A stretch of DNA of 18,522 nucleotides from an uncultured Bacilli bacterium (lineage in GTDB: Bacteria > Bacillota_I > Bacilli_A > RFN20 > CAG-826), in the NCBI GenBank assembly GCA_934700895.1, contig CAKUXV010000011.1:1-18522 (forward strand). The letters are read 5' to 3'. Every line of letters begins with the position of its first letter. Within the stretch, counting starts at the first letter, position 1. The notes below the pieces were generated by a model. It ran no database searches and was not told the origin of the DNA. It saw only the letters and a list, made by a program, of their open reading frames with translations. Both the position numbers and the translations under genes were made by a program. Positions 7,751 to 16,131 of the stretch are shown here, one piece after another.

Positions 7751-8704
7751 TCATAAAAGCCCTTGTTTCGTCAGTTTGCGCGAAGCGTAGTTCGCCACAA
7801 CAAGCAAAACAAGCGTCATAACCGAATTCACCAAACCAATCGCCGTCGTGTAAGAATATTGCGGCAAGCTGGAAACAAAGCCCAAACGATAGGCATAGGA
7901 GGTGATGGTCTCCCCTACGCCCCACGTTTCTCCCGAATAAAGAAGCACGATTTTTTCGTACCCCACGCTGAGGATCGTGCCAACCTTAAGAACGAGCATC
8001 ATCATTAACGTCGGCAAAATAGAAGGGATGGTAATATGGCAAAGCTTTTTCCATCTCCCGGCCCCATCGATATCCGCGGCTTCGTAAAGAGTTGGGTCAA
8101 TCGCCGACAACGAGGCCACGTAAAGAATGGAACCAAATCCGATAGTCTGCCAAATATCGGTGATAATGATGACGGAACGGAAATACCTTGGGTCTCCGAG
8201 CACGGACACTCCTTCTTCCGTCCAACCCATCTTTTGGAAGAAGGAACCAATGAAGCCATAAGGGTCCAAGAAAGCCGAAATCATCCCGCAAACAACGACA
8301 AGCGAAATGAAATAAGGCATGTAGGAGACCGTTTGAATGAAACGCTTGAACGGCTTCCATTTCACCGCATTGAGGCTTAACGCCAACAAAACGGAGGAAG
8401 GGAAAGTGAAGCAAATGCCGCACACCCCATAAATCAAGGTGTTTCGCAGCGTCCTCAAAAAATAGGGATCGCGGAAATAATTGTAGAAATGATTAAACGT
8501 AAACGGCTTTCCGAAAAAGGAATCGCCAAGTTCATAGTTTTGGAAAGCAATGGCGATACCCGACATCGGGAAATAGGAGAAAACGATGAAGTAAACGAAG
8601 ACGGGCAAAAACATCAAGTAGACCATCCAGTTCCGGGTGAAGTCCCTTTTGAGTTTTTGGCCGAAGGTCCGTTTGGGCAGGGCGAGGAATTTTTCTTTGT
8701 TCAT
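7751..8704 (-). CDS. Sugar ABC transporter permease, LplB type
   Basis: A 317-residue membrane protein, MNKEKFLALPKRTFGQKLKR onwards, with a cytoplasmic basic N-terminus and about six helices. The EAA loop YEAADIDGAGRWKKLCHITI (about residue 207) marks an ABC permease; FSYFPMSGIAIAFQNY is typical of the LplB group. Three starts are possible: GTG 8713, ATG 8710 (overlapping the binding-protein stop) and ATG 8704. The last is chosen because GGAAG lies eight bases before it, whereas the others are too close to that site. Translation is coupled to the upstream binding protein. It pairs with the permease at 6834-7739. Confidence 0.92.
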   Translation of the reverse strand: MNKEKFLALPKRTFGQKLKRDFTRNWMVYLMFLPVFVYFIVFSYFPMSGIAIAFQNYELGDSFFGKPFTFNHFYNYFRDPYFLRTLRNTLIYGVCGICFTFPSSVLLALSLNAVKWKPFKRFIQTVSYMPYFISLVVVCGMISAFLDPYGFIGSFFQKMGWTEEGVSVLGDPRYFRSVIIITDIWQTIGFGSILYVASLSAIDPTLYEAADIDGAGRWKKLCHITIPSILPTLMMMLVLKVGTILSVGYEKIVLLYSGETWGVGETITSYAYRLGFVSSLPQYSYTTAIGLVNSVMTLVLLVVANYASRKLTKQGLL

Positions 8705-8709
8705 TTTCA

Positions 8710-10353
8710 TCACTTCCAGTCTTCTGGGACCGAAAGTTTCAAGTAATCGCGATACGACTGCTCGCGAAGCTCAGTGGCTCGGTCGATGTTGTATTTGGTT
8801 TTGAGTTCGTGGACAAAGGAACCGAAATCCTTAGAGACGGATCGAGTCCCTTTGATGAATTTGATCGTGTTTTCCTGAACGTTCGTGGTGACGGCATTCA
8901 TGATTGAGGCGTATTCGGTGCCGTCATCGCCAGAAAATACAGCTGTGTTCTTCAAATTGTACGCTCCATCATTTTTATATTTCCAAATCTCATTGGAAGC
9001 GCGCTTCACTTCCTCGGAAAGAGCCCAATCGCGACGGTTCACGTCGTAATAGCCCGGGAAGTTATACATGATTTGCTCGTAATAGCCCTTATCCGGGTTT
9101 TCCCGCATCTTTTCGTTGTAGATTTTATTGCCGTTGGCATCCAAGGTGTAGGTGACCCCTTCGATGCCATAATTGATGAGATCGAAGAATTCTTCGGAAT
9201 AGAAATGATCAAACCATTCGCAGATTTCTTTGGTCTTCTCATCCGAGCACTTGGTGGTAATGCAAGCGCTAAGCCCAACGTACCCATTGGTATTGACCAA
9301 GTGGTTGATTTGGCTTTCGCTTTGGCGGGGCTGCGGCACCGCCATCAATGCATAATCCTCTATGCCGTTATTTTTAGCAAGATCCACCCTCAAGTCCATA
9401 TAGGTGGATAGTTCTGGCCAGCAAATGGCATAAGGCTTGTTTCTGGCGGTACCAACCGTATCCACGTTATCCGTGGTAAGGCCATTGGCCGTCTGCGCAA
9501 AGTTCGGATTAATGAAGCCCGCTTTGTACCAAGCGTTGATTTGGGTTAAATAATCTTTGAATCCCGGCTCAACATACCCCGTCTTCAACGTGCCGTTGCA
9601 GTCATAGTAAGAAGTATCCCCAAGGGCAATATCAAAGCCGGCGCTCAAGGTATCAAAGCCATCGAATCCCTTAGAAGAGATGGAGCAAGGGTAGCGGAAT
9701 CCTTCTTTGCCGTTAGAATCCTTATAAGCTTGCTTGACGACGGTAAAAATGTCGGTCCAATGCGAATAAAGGGTCGGGGTTAGCAAAGGTTTCCCTTGGC
9801 TATCTTTTTCTCCCAGGTCTTCCCAATCGCAATAGGTCGTAAAGCGATCTTTGTATTTTTCGATCGCGTCTTTGCGCATGACCAAACCACGCCAGGGCGG
9901 TTCGGGGGTGTTATTGACAGTGAATAAACCCCCGATGCGGTTATTGCCGCAGGAAGTCGCCCGCCAAATATCATCTTTGGAGGTAATAACCTTTTTATAG
10001 TTCGGCATGTCGTTTTTAACATAATCGGTAATGTCTTTCACGACGCCATTTCGAATGCCCGTTTCATAGCCATTCGGATACCCTAGCCACAAGCAAACCT
10101 CAGGGTAAGACTTTGTGGCGAGCAGGCTGCTTTGATCTTCACCGAGAATGAACTTGACGTGTTTGCCGGTTCGCTTCTCGATTTCTTTGAAAACAGGGGA
10201 ATTGCCGTAATTTTCGATGGTGGTATCCACTTGATAGCACCAAATGGTGAAATCCGCGGCATCATCGCCACCGGAAGACAGGCCGCACCCGACCAAGGCG
10301 ACGGCCGCCATTCCAAGCGAGGGAAGCAAGGACAACTTCTGTTTCTTTTTCAT
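8710..10353 (-). CDS. Extracellular sugar-binding lipoprotein (LipO/LplA type)
   Basis: A 547-residue secreted lipoprotein. The signal peptide MKKKQKLSLLPSLGMAAVAL ends in the lipobox LVGC with lipidated Cys23. The mature part (DFTIWCYQVDTTIENYGNSP, later KRTGKHVKFILG) is that of family 1-like solute-binding proteins, and the long size (over 500) is usual for partners of LplB/YtcP permeases. It captures an oligosaccharide or glycoside outside the membrane and delivers it to the two permeases encoded just downstream. A GGAGGT site lies nine bases before the ATG. The ligand is not readable; the adjacent GH78 and GH3 genes suggest a rhamnose-containing one. Tyr, Trp and Phe are plentiful in the mature part, in keeping with sugar stacking. 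Confidence 0.9.
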   Translation of the reverse strand: MKKKQKLSLLPSLGMAAVALVGCGLSSGGDDAADFTIWCYQVDTTIENYGNSPVFKEIEKRTGKHVKFILGEDQSSLLATKSYPEVCLWLGYPNGYETGIRNGVVKDITDYVKNDMPNYKKVITSKDDIWRATSCGNNRIGGLFTVNNTPEPPWRGLVMRKDAIEKYKDRFTTYCDWEDLGEKDSQGKPLLTPTLYSHWTDIFTVVKQAYKDSNGKEGFRYPCSISSKGFDGFDTLSAGFDIALGDTSYYDCNGTLKTGYVEPGFKDYLTQINAWYKAGFINPNFAQTANGLTTDNVDTVGTARNKPYAICWPELSTYMDLRVDLAKNNGIEDYALMAVPQPRQSESQINHLVNTNGYVGLSACITTKCSDEKTKEICEWFDHFYSEEFFDLINYGIEGVTYTLDANGNKIYNEKMRENPDKGYYEQIMYNFPGYYDVNRRDWALSEEVKRASNEIWKYKNDGAYNLKNTAVFSGDDGTEYASIMNAVTTNVQENTIKFIKGTRSVSKDFGSFVHELKTKYNIDRATELREQSYRDYLKLSVPEDWK

Positions 10354-10387
10354 AAGGAATTACCTCCAAAAAATGATGAAAGCTCAA

Positions 10388-11626
10388 TTATTTAACAATC
10401 TCGGTGAGGGTCACCGTGCCAGCGGCGGCGTTCGCGGTATAAACGAAGGAGCGAACTCCGTCAGCGGAAACGGCCAAATCATAGGTATTCGCCGTTTTGC
10501 CTTCCCCCTCATCAAGCAGGGTGATTTTGGTGCCGTCCGCGCTCAAATTGTAATAGCCCGGGAAAGAGGCGCTAAAAGCGGGGACATCCATTTTGGATGC
10601 GCCATTATGGAAGAACGTGTATTGAATAGCGCCAAAGGTCGCAGACGCGCCTTCAAACACCGTTTTCTTTTCAAAGGGATTCAACGTCCCAAGCGATTCC
10701 GGGTAAACGATACGAGAAGGAACCTTATCGATGTCGCTATAGGCGAGGAAGGTTCCAAAAGCCGGATTGGAGAAAGTCATCGTAAAGTAGGGATCCTCCC
10801 CTTCAGCCACCACTTTCGCCATTTGGTATTCCACAATCTCGTCTTTCTTTTCTTCGAGCAATTTAACCGCGGTGGGGTTTTCGGCGCTATCGAGTTTATA
10901 GGCGCCTTTGCTGGTTAAAGTGTTAGTGGTATCTTTCCCCTGCAGAGTAATCGATTGCGTGTATTGGCCATCGTCGGCGAATTCGATGGAATAAGCCGTA
11001 ATCTGACCATAGGGAGAGGGGTCCAGTTCATCCACATAGCCAACGAAACTTTGTGAAATATCAAAAACAACTTTCTCTCCGAGGGCTTCCGGATATTCAA
11101 ACTCCTTCAAAGATTCAAACATTTCCGGATTCGTGTAATAAGGCATCTCTAGTTTTTCATTGAAAATCGTGCTGAATTGGTAGCTGCCATCCTCGAGCGT
11201 TCTCAATTCATATTCGACGTCGACTCTTTCCTCTGCCTTATCGGGTTGTTGGTTGTTGATCGCGGAAAAAACCACGTTCATGGTGAGTTTCGTTTTGTCG
11301 CTATTAAGCGAGTACGTGCCTTCGTTGTCCATGAAGATGTTGACCAAGGCGACTCCAGCCGCGGAAAGGGTGTAATCGTTTTTAAACGTTCCATCCGGTT
11401 CAAAGGTGATGGTGTTCGAAGCAAACCCAGGTCCGAAGGTCGGGACGGAAGCCGCATCGAGGTGGAAAACGGTTTGTTTGTCGAAAACGTCCGTGCGAAC
11501 GCTTGCAGAGGTTCCGGTGGATTCGGTGTCCTTCGTGGAAGCGGGGGTGTCGGTTCCGCCGCAGGAAGCCAGGCCCAGAATGGCGGGGGCTGCGAATAGT
11601 AAGATGGTCGAAGCTTTGGTTTTCAT
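10388..11626 (-). CDS. Lipoprotein with three internal repeats, unknown function
   Basis: A 412-residue protein. The ATG at 11626 is chosen because AAAAGGAGGG lies just upstream; the longer frame to 11710 overlaps the rhamnosidase gene. The signal peptide MKTKASTILLFAAPAILGLA ends in lipobox LASC (Cys22), followed by a Thr/Ser/Asp linker (about 23-45). The rest reads as three modules starting near residues 48, 181 and 318: each opens with a K-x-VF-type strand (DKQTVFHLD, GEKVVFDIS, EKKTVFEGA), has an aromatic strand near a DDG- or NG-type turn, then a GxYxL strand (GTYSLNSDKTKLTM, GAYKLDSAENPTAVKL, GYYNLSADGTKITLL). Modules 1 and 2 end in a similar linker (EYPEALG, VYPESLG). The pattern suggests beta-barrel or lipocalin-like domains. 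I do not recognise the family. Its place between the rhamnosidase and binding-protein genes suggests a surface accessory binding protein for the same substrate. Confidence 0.8.
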   Translation of the reverse strand: MKTKASTILLFAAPAILGLASCGGTDTPASTKDTESTGTSASVRTDVFDKQTVFHLDAASVPTFGPGFASNTITFEPDGTFKNDYTLSAAGVALVNIFMDNEGTYSLNSDKTKLTMNVVFSAINNQQPDKAEERVDVEYELRTLEDGSYQFSTIFNEKLEMPYYTNPEMFESLKEFEYPEALGEKVVFDISQSFVGYVDELDPSPYGQITAYSIEFADDGQYTQSITLQGKDTTNTLTSKGAYKLDSAENPTAVKLLEEKKDEIVEYQMAKVVAEGEDPYFTMTFSNPAFGTFLAYSDIDKVPSRIVYPESLGTLNPFEKKTVFEGASATFGAIQYTFFHNGASKMDVPAFSASFPGYYNLSADGTKITLLDEGEGKTANTYDLAVSADGVRSFVYTANAAAGTVTLTEIVK

Positions 11627-11693
11627 ATTCCCTCCTTTTAATGGGATTTCTGCCGGTTTTGATAACTTGATCCGGGAACAAGACGAAACAAAA

Positions 11694-14303
11694 TCAATGA
11701 CCCAAAACATGGGTCCCGCTATTAAGGCGGTACGTTTTTCCTTTCCACGTAACCACGGCCTTCGCGTTAGCGGGCAAGGTCACGAAAAGGGTTTTATCGT
11801 TGCATTCCACGCGAACGGGTCCAGATTCCGTAACGACGGTCCGCTTGACTGCGTGAAAGCCATAACTCGTGTCCGGACAGATGCGAATGGCGTCTTCCCT
11901 GCTGTAATCAATATCGATTCCGGCAATATGGCGAAGCATCCAATCGTCAACGATTCCAAAAGCGTAATGGTCAAAACTCACGGGATTCGGACGATGGTTT
12001 TCATCCATGGCTTCCCAGGACTCCCAAATGGAGGTCGCGCCGGATTTAACTTCATAAAGCCAAGATGGCTTCGTGTCTTGGAATAAGATTTCCTTTGCTA
12101 GGTCTTTCCTGCCTAACTCTACGAGGACATCCAGCAAATACGGCGTGGCCAAGAACCCCGTTCCAAGATGTTTGGAAGTAGAAACAAGATCCAGAAAGTG
12201 GTCCGCATAACTCTTTTTTAAGGAGTCGGGAACCAAATCAAAGGCGAACGCCAGCACATAAGGCCCTTGTCGGCCAAGGTCCAATTTGCCTTTTTCCATC
12301 AAGCCTTTTTGAATCGCCTCTTTGGATTTTTTCGCCCAGTTTTCGTAAAGTTTGGCATCTTCTTCTTCGCCTAGGATGGAAGCGATTTCCCCGAATAAAT
12401 GATTGCTGTAATAGCCGTAGAACGGGGCGACATAGAACGCAGTTTCCGCGCAGTGGTCAAACCCGCCTTCCGGATCCCCCGGCACCAGCCATTCACCAAA
12501 GTGAAATCCGGTATTCCAAAGGTATTGGTCGAGTTCAGGGGGGAGGGAGCTTCCGCGACGGAGGCGCGCTTCCGTTTGAATGTAATCGCACCAGCGCTTC
12601 ATCGCCGTGTAATAACGGCGAAGCATATCTTGATTTCCCGTTAGGCGATAGAGCTCATATGGGACTTTAACGATAGCGTCGCTCCATCCCGCAATTCCCA
12701 AGGCGGGATACAAGGGGTTTTCTCCCTCTTGCGGAAGAATGTCCTTGTATCCGGCATTCGCCTTCTCCATCACAAAGTTGCTGAAGGTTTTGCGCGATAC
12801 CATGTCATAAAGTTTGGTATAAGGGACGACAAGGGGAACGACGCCGCTATCCAATTGATCGGCGGCAACCGCATCCAGCCAAGAAGTCAAAAACGGGGTC
12901 ATCTCTTCGTTTTCAATCGCAGCTCGCACATAAACCAAAACGTCACCGGTCCATCCAGCTTTCTCGCGGGTGGGGCAATCGGTTGGAATCGAAAGCATGT
13001 TGTTGCGTTGCGAATACCGAATATTTCGATAAAGGCGGTTAAAGCGCTCATCATCGCATTCGAAAGAGGAACGATTTTCCTTCAAAGTAGTTTGCTGAAT
13101 GGCGACGATGTCATCAGGATTAATGTCTTTTAAACCTTCGATCATGACATAACGGAAGCCATGATAGGTAAATAATGGGGAGAAACGGCACGGGGAGCCA
13201 TCGGAAATCAAGGTGTCTTTTTGTGCAGCCGAGAAAGCGCGGAAGAAACAGCCGTCTTTGTCGGTGACCTCAGCGTGGGCGAAGCTGATCTCTTGGCCCT
13301 TTTTCGGATGGAGATCCACGGCGATTTTTCCCGTGATGACTTGGCCAAAATCAACGATCAGTTCCCCTTTTTTGGATTGGTAAACATCCACAGGGGCAAG
13401 GTATTCTTCTTCACATACCGGAGGCATGGGTTGGCAACGAAGCTTGGTTTTGGAGTAGTTCTTCACTATCGGCTTTTTGCTTAGAAGCGGGGGGCAAGTC
13501 TGGTCCCATTTCTCTCCTTGGAAGATATCGGAAAAAACGATATTGGATGGCTCTGCATCCTCGCTTCCATTCGATACCACGCGAATTTTCTTTCCGCTTT
13601 TGAGTACGATATCCAGTTCGTAAATGACGGCGTAATTGTCTACAGGTTCATCGCATTTTACTTCCGTTTGCGGGCAGAAAAACCATCCATCCCCCACGAG
13701 GAAGGACAATTCGTTTTCCCCTTTTATGAATTTATCGCTTAAATTGAAGTGCTGATAATTCAGGATTTTGTTATAAGGAGTGAAGTCCGGGAAGAAATCG
13801 CCACGAGCGATACGGCGTCCATTCCAATACGGCAAATAGCAGCCATAGGAAGTCGCATATAGGTGCGCCTCTTTCACCTCTTCGTCCAAGCATATTTTCC
13901 TTTTGAACCAAACGGGGCGATTCTCAATGCCGTAAACAAATAATTTGGCTTCGTTCCGCGGATAGGGGGAAGCAATCCATTGGCTGTCAGGAAACGGGGA
14001 ATGAATGTAACCCGTATCGAAAGAAGCGATCGCAGCCACAGAATCCCCATGGTTGGTTTCCACTTGGACCTTCACCCCATAATGGGTCTTGCTTTCCAGT
14101 TCGAACGGCAAGGGCAAAAAGGATGTTTGGCGAGAGCAAACTTTCCCCGAGTCATAGACAACTTTCGTCCCTTTGCTGGCGAGAATGCGGTAAGAAGTTT
14201 GAACCGTGTTGGCAATCGGAGAGGACAGCCACCACGAAACTTCAGGTGCATGATCAACAAACGCGTTTTCTTGATGGTTGATTCTAAGATGTTCGATTTC
14301 CAT
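11694..14303 (-). CDS. Alpha-L-rhamnosidase, GH78 family
   Basis: An 869-residue enzyme, normal GH78 length. N-terminal beta domains (about 1-410) include TSYRILASKGTKVVYDSGK and the WIASPYP/PVWFKRKICLD region of the rhamnosidase N domains. The alpha/alpha-barrel follows with the catalytic signature DCPTREKAGWTGD: Asp442, Glu447 and Asp454 have the D-x4-E-x6-D spacing of characterised members, and SIWESWEAMDENHR (Glu761 region) fits the second catalytic Glu. It removes terminal alpha-L-rhamnose by inversion. No signal peptide, so it acts in the cytoplasm. It starts two bases after the stop of the esterase gene, with AAAGGGA overlapping that stop. A short inverted repeat (GACCC/GGGTC) at the gene's end may weaken read-through to the lipoprotein gene. 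Aglycone or partner sugar is unknown. Confidence 0.93.
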   Translation of the reverse strand: MEIEHLRINHQENAFVDHAPEVSWWLSSPIANTVQTSYRILASKGTKVVYDSGKVCSRQTSFLPLPFELESKTHYGVKVQVETNHGDSVAAIASFDTGYIHSPFPDSQWIASPYPRNEAKLFVYGIENRPVWFKRKICLDEEVKEAHLYATSYGCYLPYWNGRRIARGDFFPDFTPYNKILNYQHFNLSDKFIKGENELSFLVGDGWFFCPQTEVKCDEPVDNYAVIYELDIVLKSGKKIRVVSNGSEDAEPSNIVFSDIFQGEKWDQTCPPLLSKKPIVKNYSKTKLRCQPMPPVCEEEYLAPVDVYQSKKGELIVDFGQVITGKIAVDLHPKKGQEISFAHAEVTDKDGCFFRAFSAAQKDTLISDGSPCRFSPLFTYHGFRYVMIEGLKDINPDDIVAIQQTTLKENRSSFECDDERFNRLYRNIRYSQRNNMLSIPTDCPTREKAGWTGDVLVYVRAAIENEEMTPFLTSWLDAVAADQLDSGVVPLVVPYTKLYDMVSRKTFSNFVMEKANAGYKDILPQEGENPLYPALGIAGWSDAIVKVPYELYRLTGNQDMLRRYYTAMKRWCDYIQTEARLRRGSSLPPELDQYLWNTGFHFGEWLVPGDPEGGFDHCAETAFYVAPFYGYYSNHLFGEIASILGEEEDAKLYENWAKKSKEAIQKGLMEKGKLDLGRQGPYVLAFAFDLVPDSLKKSYADHFLDLVSTSKHLGTGFLATPYLLDVLVELGRKDLAKEILFQDTKPSWLYEVKSGATSIWESWEAMDENHRPNPVSFDHYAFGIVDDWMLRHIAGIDIDYSREDAIRICPDTSYGFHAVKRTVVTESGPVRVECNDKTLFVTLPANAKAVVTWKGKTYRLNSGTHVLGH

Positions 14304-14305
14304 AA

Positions 14306-15517
14306 TTATCCCTTTATGGCTTCGTAAACAAGGCGTTCCACTTCTTTGCTAATGGGGAAGCCCGAGCCATTGGCGTCTTGCATATTGGCAAAGAAAACCA
14401 CGTCCAAATCATCTTTGGGGCTCACAAAGAAATGGGTTCCATACGCGCCGCTCCAACCATAAGACCCCACCGTGGAATTGGTCCGGTATTTGCTAGGATC
14501 TTGGCGGATTTTTACCCCAAGGCCCCAAACCATTCCGGGATCCGTCTCCAGATGATGCAGCGATCCTTCTCGGCTCAAGAGCTCCACGGTTTCTTTTTTA
14601 AGAATTCTCTTCCCGTTGAAAAGCCCATATTGTCGCAGCATATTCGCGAAATTCTCATAATCGCCCAGCGTGGAATAAAGACCGCCGCTGCCACAAACAT
14701 ATCCATCAACCCCATCAAAGAAATGAACCATGTCTTCCTGGGTATTGGTCACATTCACAAGGCCGTTATTGTCCCTCTTATAAAGACGTACCAGTTTTTC
14801 GGGGTTCACTTTCGAACGCGCAAAAGTCGAATGGCTCATTTCCAAAGGGTCAAAAAGGTGTTCTTGGAAATAGGTTTTCGCATCCTGCCCGCTGACCACT
14901 TCCAGAATACGGGCAAGAACGTCGAAGCCCGCCAATGGGGAATAGCTCGCCTCCGTGCCTGGCTCAAAACCAAGCGGATAAGTGGCATACACTTCGGCGG
15001 CTTGCTCAAGGCTTGTTCTCTTAAAGCGATTCTTTTGCATCAAGAGAAGCCCAACAAGGCCCTGCTCCAATCCAGAGCAATGGCACAATAAATCGCGCAC
15101 GGTGATTTCCCGCTTGGCATCCACGCACTTCACATCATCCTTTTGGAAGGCAGCAAGCATCGAAATCAAGTCGTTCTGCCCCATGCCAGGACGATAAACG
15201 TACCGGGGATCGCAGCACACTTTCGGATGAGCAAAGCAAGGGAGGATGGAAGACACTTTGTCATCCAAATGAAGTTTCCCTTGTTCGAATAACTGAGCAA
15301 TCGCAACTGCGGTGACGGGCTTTGTCATCGACATCACGCGAAAGACGGAATCATCGGAAACTGGCTCTTGTTTTTCCACATTGGAAAAGCCCCATTTATT
15401 TTTATAAATGAGCGTTCCTTTTTCCCGTACCGCCACCATGGCGCACGAAAGCTCGTTATTGCGGATTTTATCGGCAATATATTGATTCAAATGTTCGAAT
15501 TTATCGTTGTTTTTCAT
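14306..15517 (-). CDS. Serine hydrolase, beta-lactamase class C / family VIII esterase type
   Basis: A 403-residue protein starting MKNNDKFEHLNQYIADKIRN. The catalytic SxxK motif is SMTK (Ser63, Lys66, within VFRVMSMTKPVTAVAIAQLF); the Tyr motif is YSP (Tyr192) rather than the YxN of beta-lactamases, and the third motif is WSG (355-357) in GWSGAYGTHFFVSP. The Tyr-Ser-x and WxG forms are those of EstB-like family VIII carboxylesterases, so an esterase is more likely than an antibiotic-degrading enzyme. No signal peptide. The ATG at 15517 lacks a strong ribosome binding site; a TTG at 15583 would extend it by 22 residues but lies upstream of the predicted transcription start. It is the first gene of the long cluster and is followed two bases later by the rhamnosidase gene. 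Probable role: removing acetyl or other acyl groups from the imported glycoside. Confidence 0.85.
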   Translation of the reverse strand: MKNNDKFEHLNQYIADKIRNNELSCAMVAVREKGTLIYKNKWGFSNVEKQEPVSDDSVFRVMSMTKPVTAVAIAQLFEQGKLHLDDKVSSILPCFAHPKVCCDPRYVYRPGMGQNDLISMLAAFQKDDVKCVDAKREITVRDLLCHCSGLEQGLVGLLLMQKNRFKRTSLEQAAEVYATYPLGFEPGTEASYSPLAGFDVLARILEVVSGQDAKTYFQEHLFDPLEMSHSTFARSKVNPEKLVRLYKRDNNGLVNVTNTQEDMVHFFDGVDGYVCGSGGLYSTLGDYENFANMLRQYGLFNGKRILKKETVELLSREGSLHHLETDPGMVWGLGVKIRQDPSKYRTNSTVGSYGWSGAYGTHFFVSPKDDLDVVFFANMQDANGSGFPISKEVERLVYEAIKG

Positions 15518-15520
15518 AAC

Positions 15521-15550
15521 TTGTGATACAAATGTAACATCGCGTATAAT
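15521..15550 (+). promoter_or_regulatory. Predicted tetR promoter
   Basis: -35 TTGTGA (15521-15526), an 18-base spacer and a perfect -10 TATAAT (15545-15550). The predicted start is near 15557, giving a leader of about 44 bases before the ATG at 15601. Confidence 0.6.
15522..15539. promoter_or_regulatory. Candidate TetR operator in the divergent control region
   Basis: TGTGATACAAATGTAACA is an imperfect inverted repeat (TGT-TAC against GTA-ACA). It lies between the -35 and -10 boxes of the tetR promoter and covers the predicted start of the minus-strand transcript, so one bound dimer could repress both directions. TetR genes usually bind such sites in the gap to the divergent gene. Part of it, TGTAACAT, recurs at the GH3-symporter gap (about 4577-4584). 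Confidence 0.45.
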
Positions 15551-15573
15551 AGTCTTCAAGAAACCGCTTTCAA
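15546..15573 (-). promoter_or_regulatory. Predicted promoter of the rhamnoside cluster
   Basis: On the minus strand, -35 TTGAAA (15573-15568), a 16-base spacer and -10 TATTAT (15551-15546). The -10 overlaps the tetR -10 on the other strand by five bases, so the two promoters compete for the same DNA. The predicted start is near 15539, about 22 bases before the first ATG at 15517. Confidence 0.55.
15559..15572 (-). promoter_or_regulatory. CcpA catabolite-repression site (cre)
   Basis: The minus-strand 14-mer TGAAAGCGGTTTCT fits the cre consensus TGWAANCGNTNWCA at every position but the last. It covers the -35 box of the cluster promoter and lies just after the tetR start, places where CcpA binding represses. 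It ties the cluster to glucose-type catabolite repression in Bacillota. Confidence 0.6.
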
Positions 15574-15600
15574 TTTGAAACAAAGGAGCAAAATCGTCTC

Positions 15601-16110
15601 ATGACAAAATACGTTGGAGATCACAAAAACTTATCCATTCAAGGCTGCTTAACCGAAGCTATGTTCGAACTGCTCGAAAATCACTCCTTTGCTGAGATAT
15701 CCATTTCCGAGCTATGCAAAAAAGCAGGTGTTTCCCGCGCCTCTTTCTATCGCTCTTTTCTAAGTAAAGAAGACGTGATTAAAGCGTTTTTCAAAAAAGA
15801 CCTTCAGCAATGGTGGGTAGATTTATTCACCAACCATGAATCCGAAATCGATTATTCTTTCTTTGAGCGGTTATTGCTTCATTATCAAGATTGCATGAAG
15901 CCGCATCTAAGGATCATTCGCGATCGAGGATTGATTTATTTGCTCAAAGAATGCATCTACGAGTCGGGCGGCACCCTAGAGCATATGAGCGACTACGAAG
16001 CCTATCGCCGTTCTTCTTTTTTAGGGCAGGCCGCCGCCATCGTTGGGCTTTGGATCGTCCGGGGCATGAACAGCACTATTCCGCCCATCCATCAATACCT
16101 TCACGACTAG
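15601..16110 (+). CDS. TetR/AcrR-family transcriptional regulator
   Basis: A 169-residue protein. The N-terminal TetR domain has the helix-turn-helix SISELCKKAGVSRASFYRSF (about residues 34-53), followed by SKEDVIKAFF, typical of the family. The C-terminal ligand domain (about 60-169) is short and has no assigned ligand. It is divergent from the rhamnoside cluster, with about 80 bases between the starts, and a palindromic site sits on both promoters, so it probably represses itself and the cluster until an inducer binds. An AAAGGAG site lies 12 bases before the ATG, slightly far. The alpha/beta hydrolase gene follows after 80 bases in the same direction and has its own promoter-like elements. 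Confidence 0.9.
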   Translation: MTKYVGDHKNLSIQGCLTEAMFELLENHSFAEISISELCKKAGVSRASFYRSFLSKEDVIKAFFKKDLQQWWVDLFTNHESEIDYSFFERLLLHYQDCMKPHLRIIRDRGLIYLLKECIYESGGTLEHMSDYEAYRRSSFLGQAAAIVGLWIVRGMNSTIPPIHQYLHD

Positions 16111-16117
16111 ACTTGTG

Positions 16118-16127
16118 CCAATTTTGG
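16118..16127. promoter_or_regulatory. Palindrome CCAATTTTGG, likely operator
   Basis: Perfect inverted repeat CCAA-TT-TTGG, four bases before the -35 box of the downstream hydrolase. The wider 13-mer at 16115-16127 is identical to that at 213-225, and both lie about 65 bases upstream of the start codon of an alpha/beta hydrolase gene. Confidence 0.4.
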
Positions 16128-16131
16128 TCTT

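Noticed and set aside
14306..15517. Annotation as an antibiotic-resistance beta-lactamase.
   Set aside because: The protein lacks a signal peptide, has YSP and WSG in place of YxN and KTG, and lies in a sugar-catabolic cluster; a family VIII-like esterase fits better.
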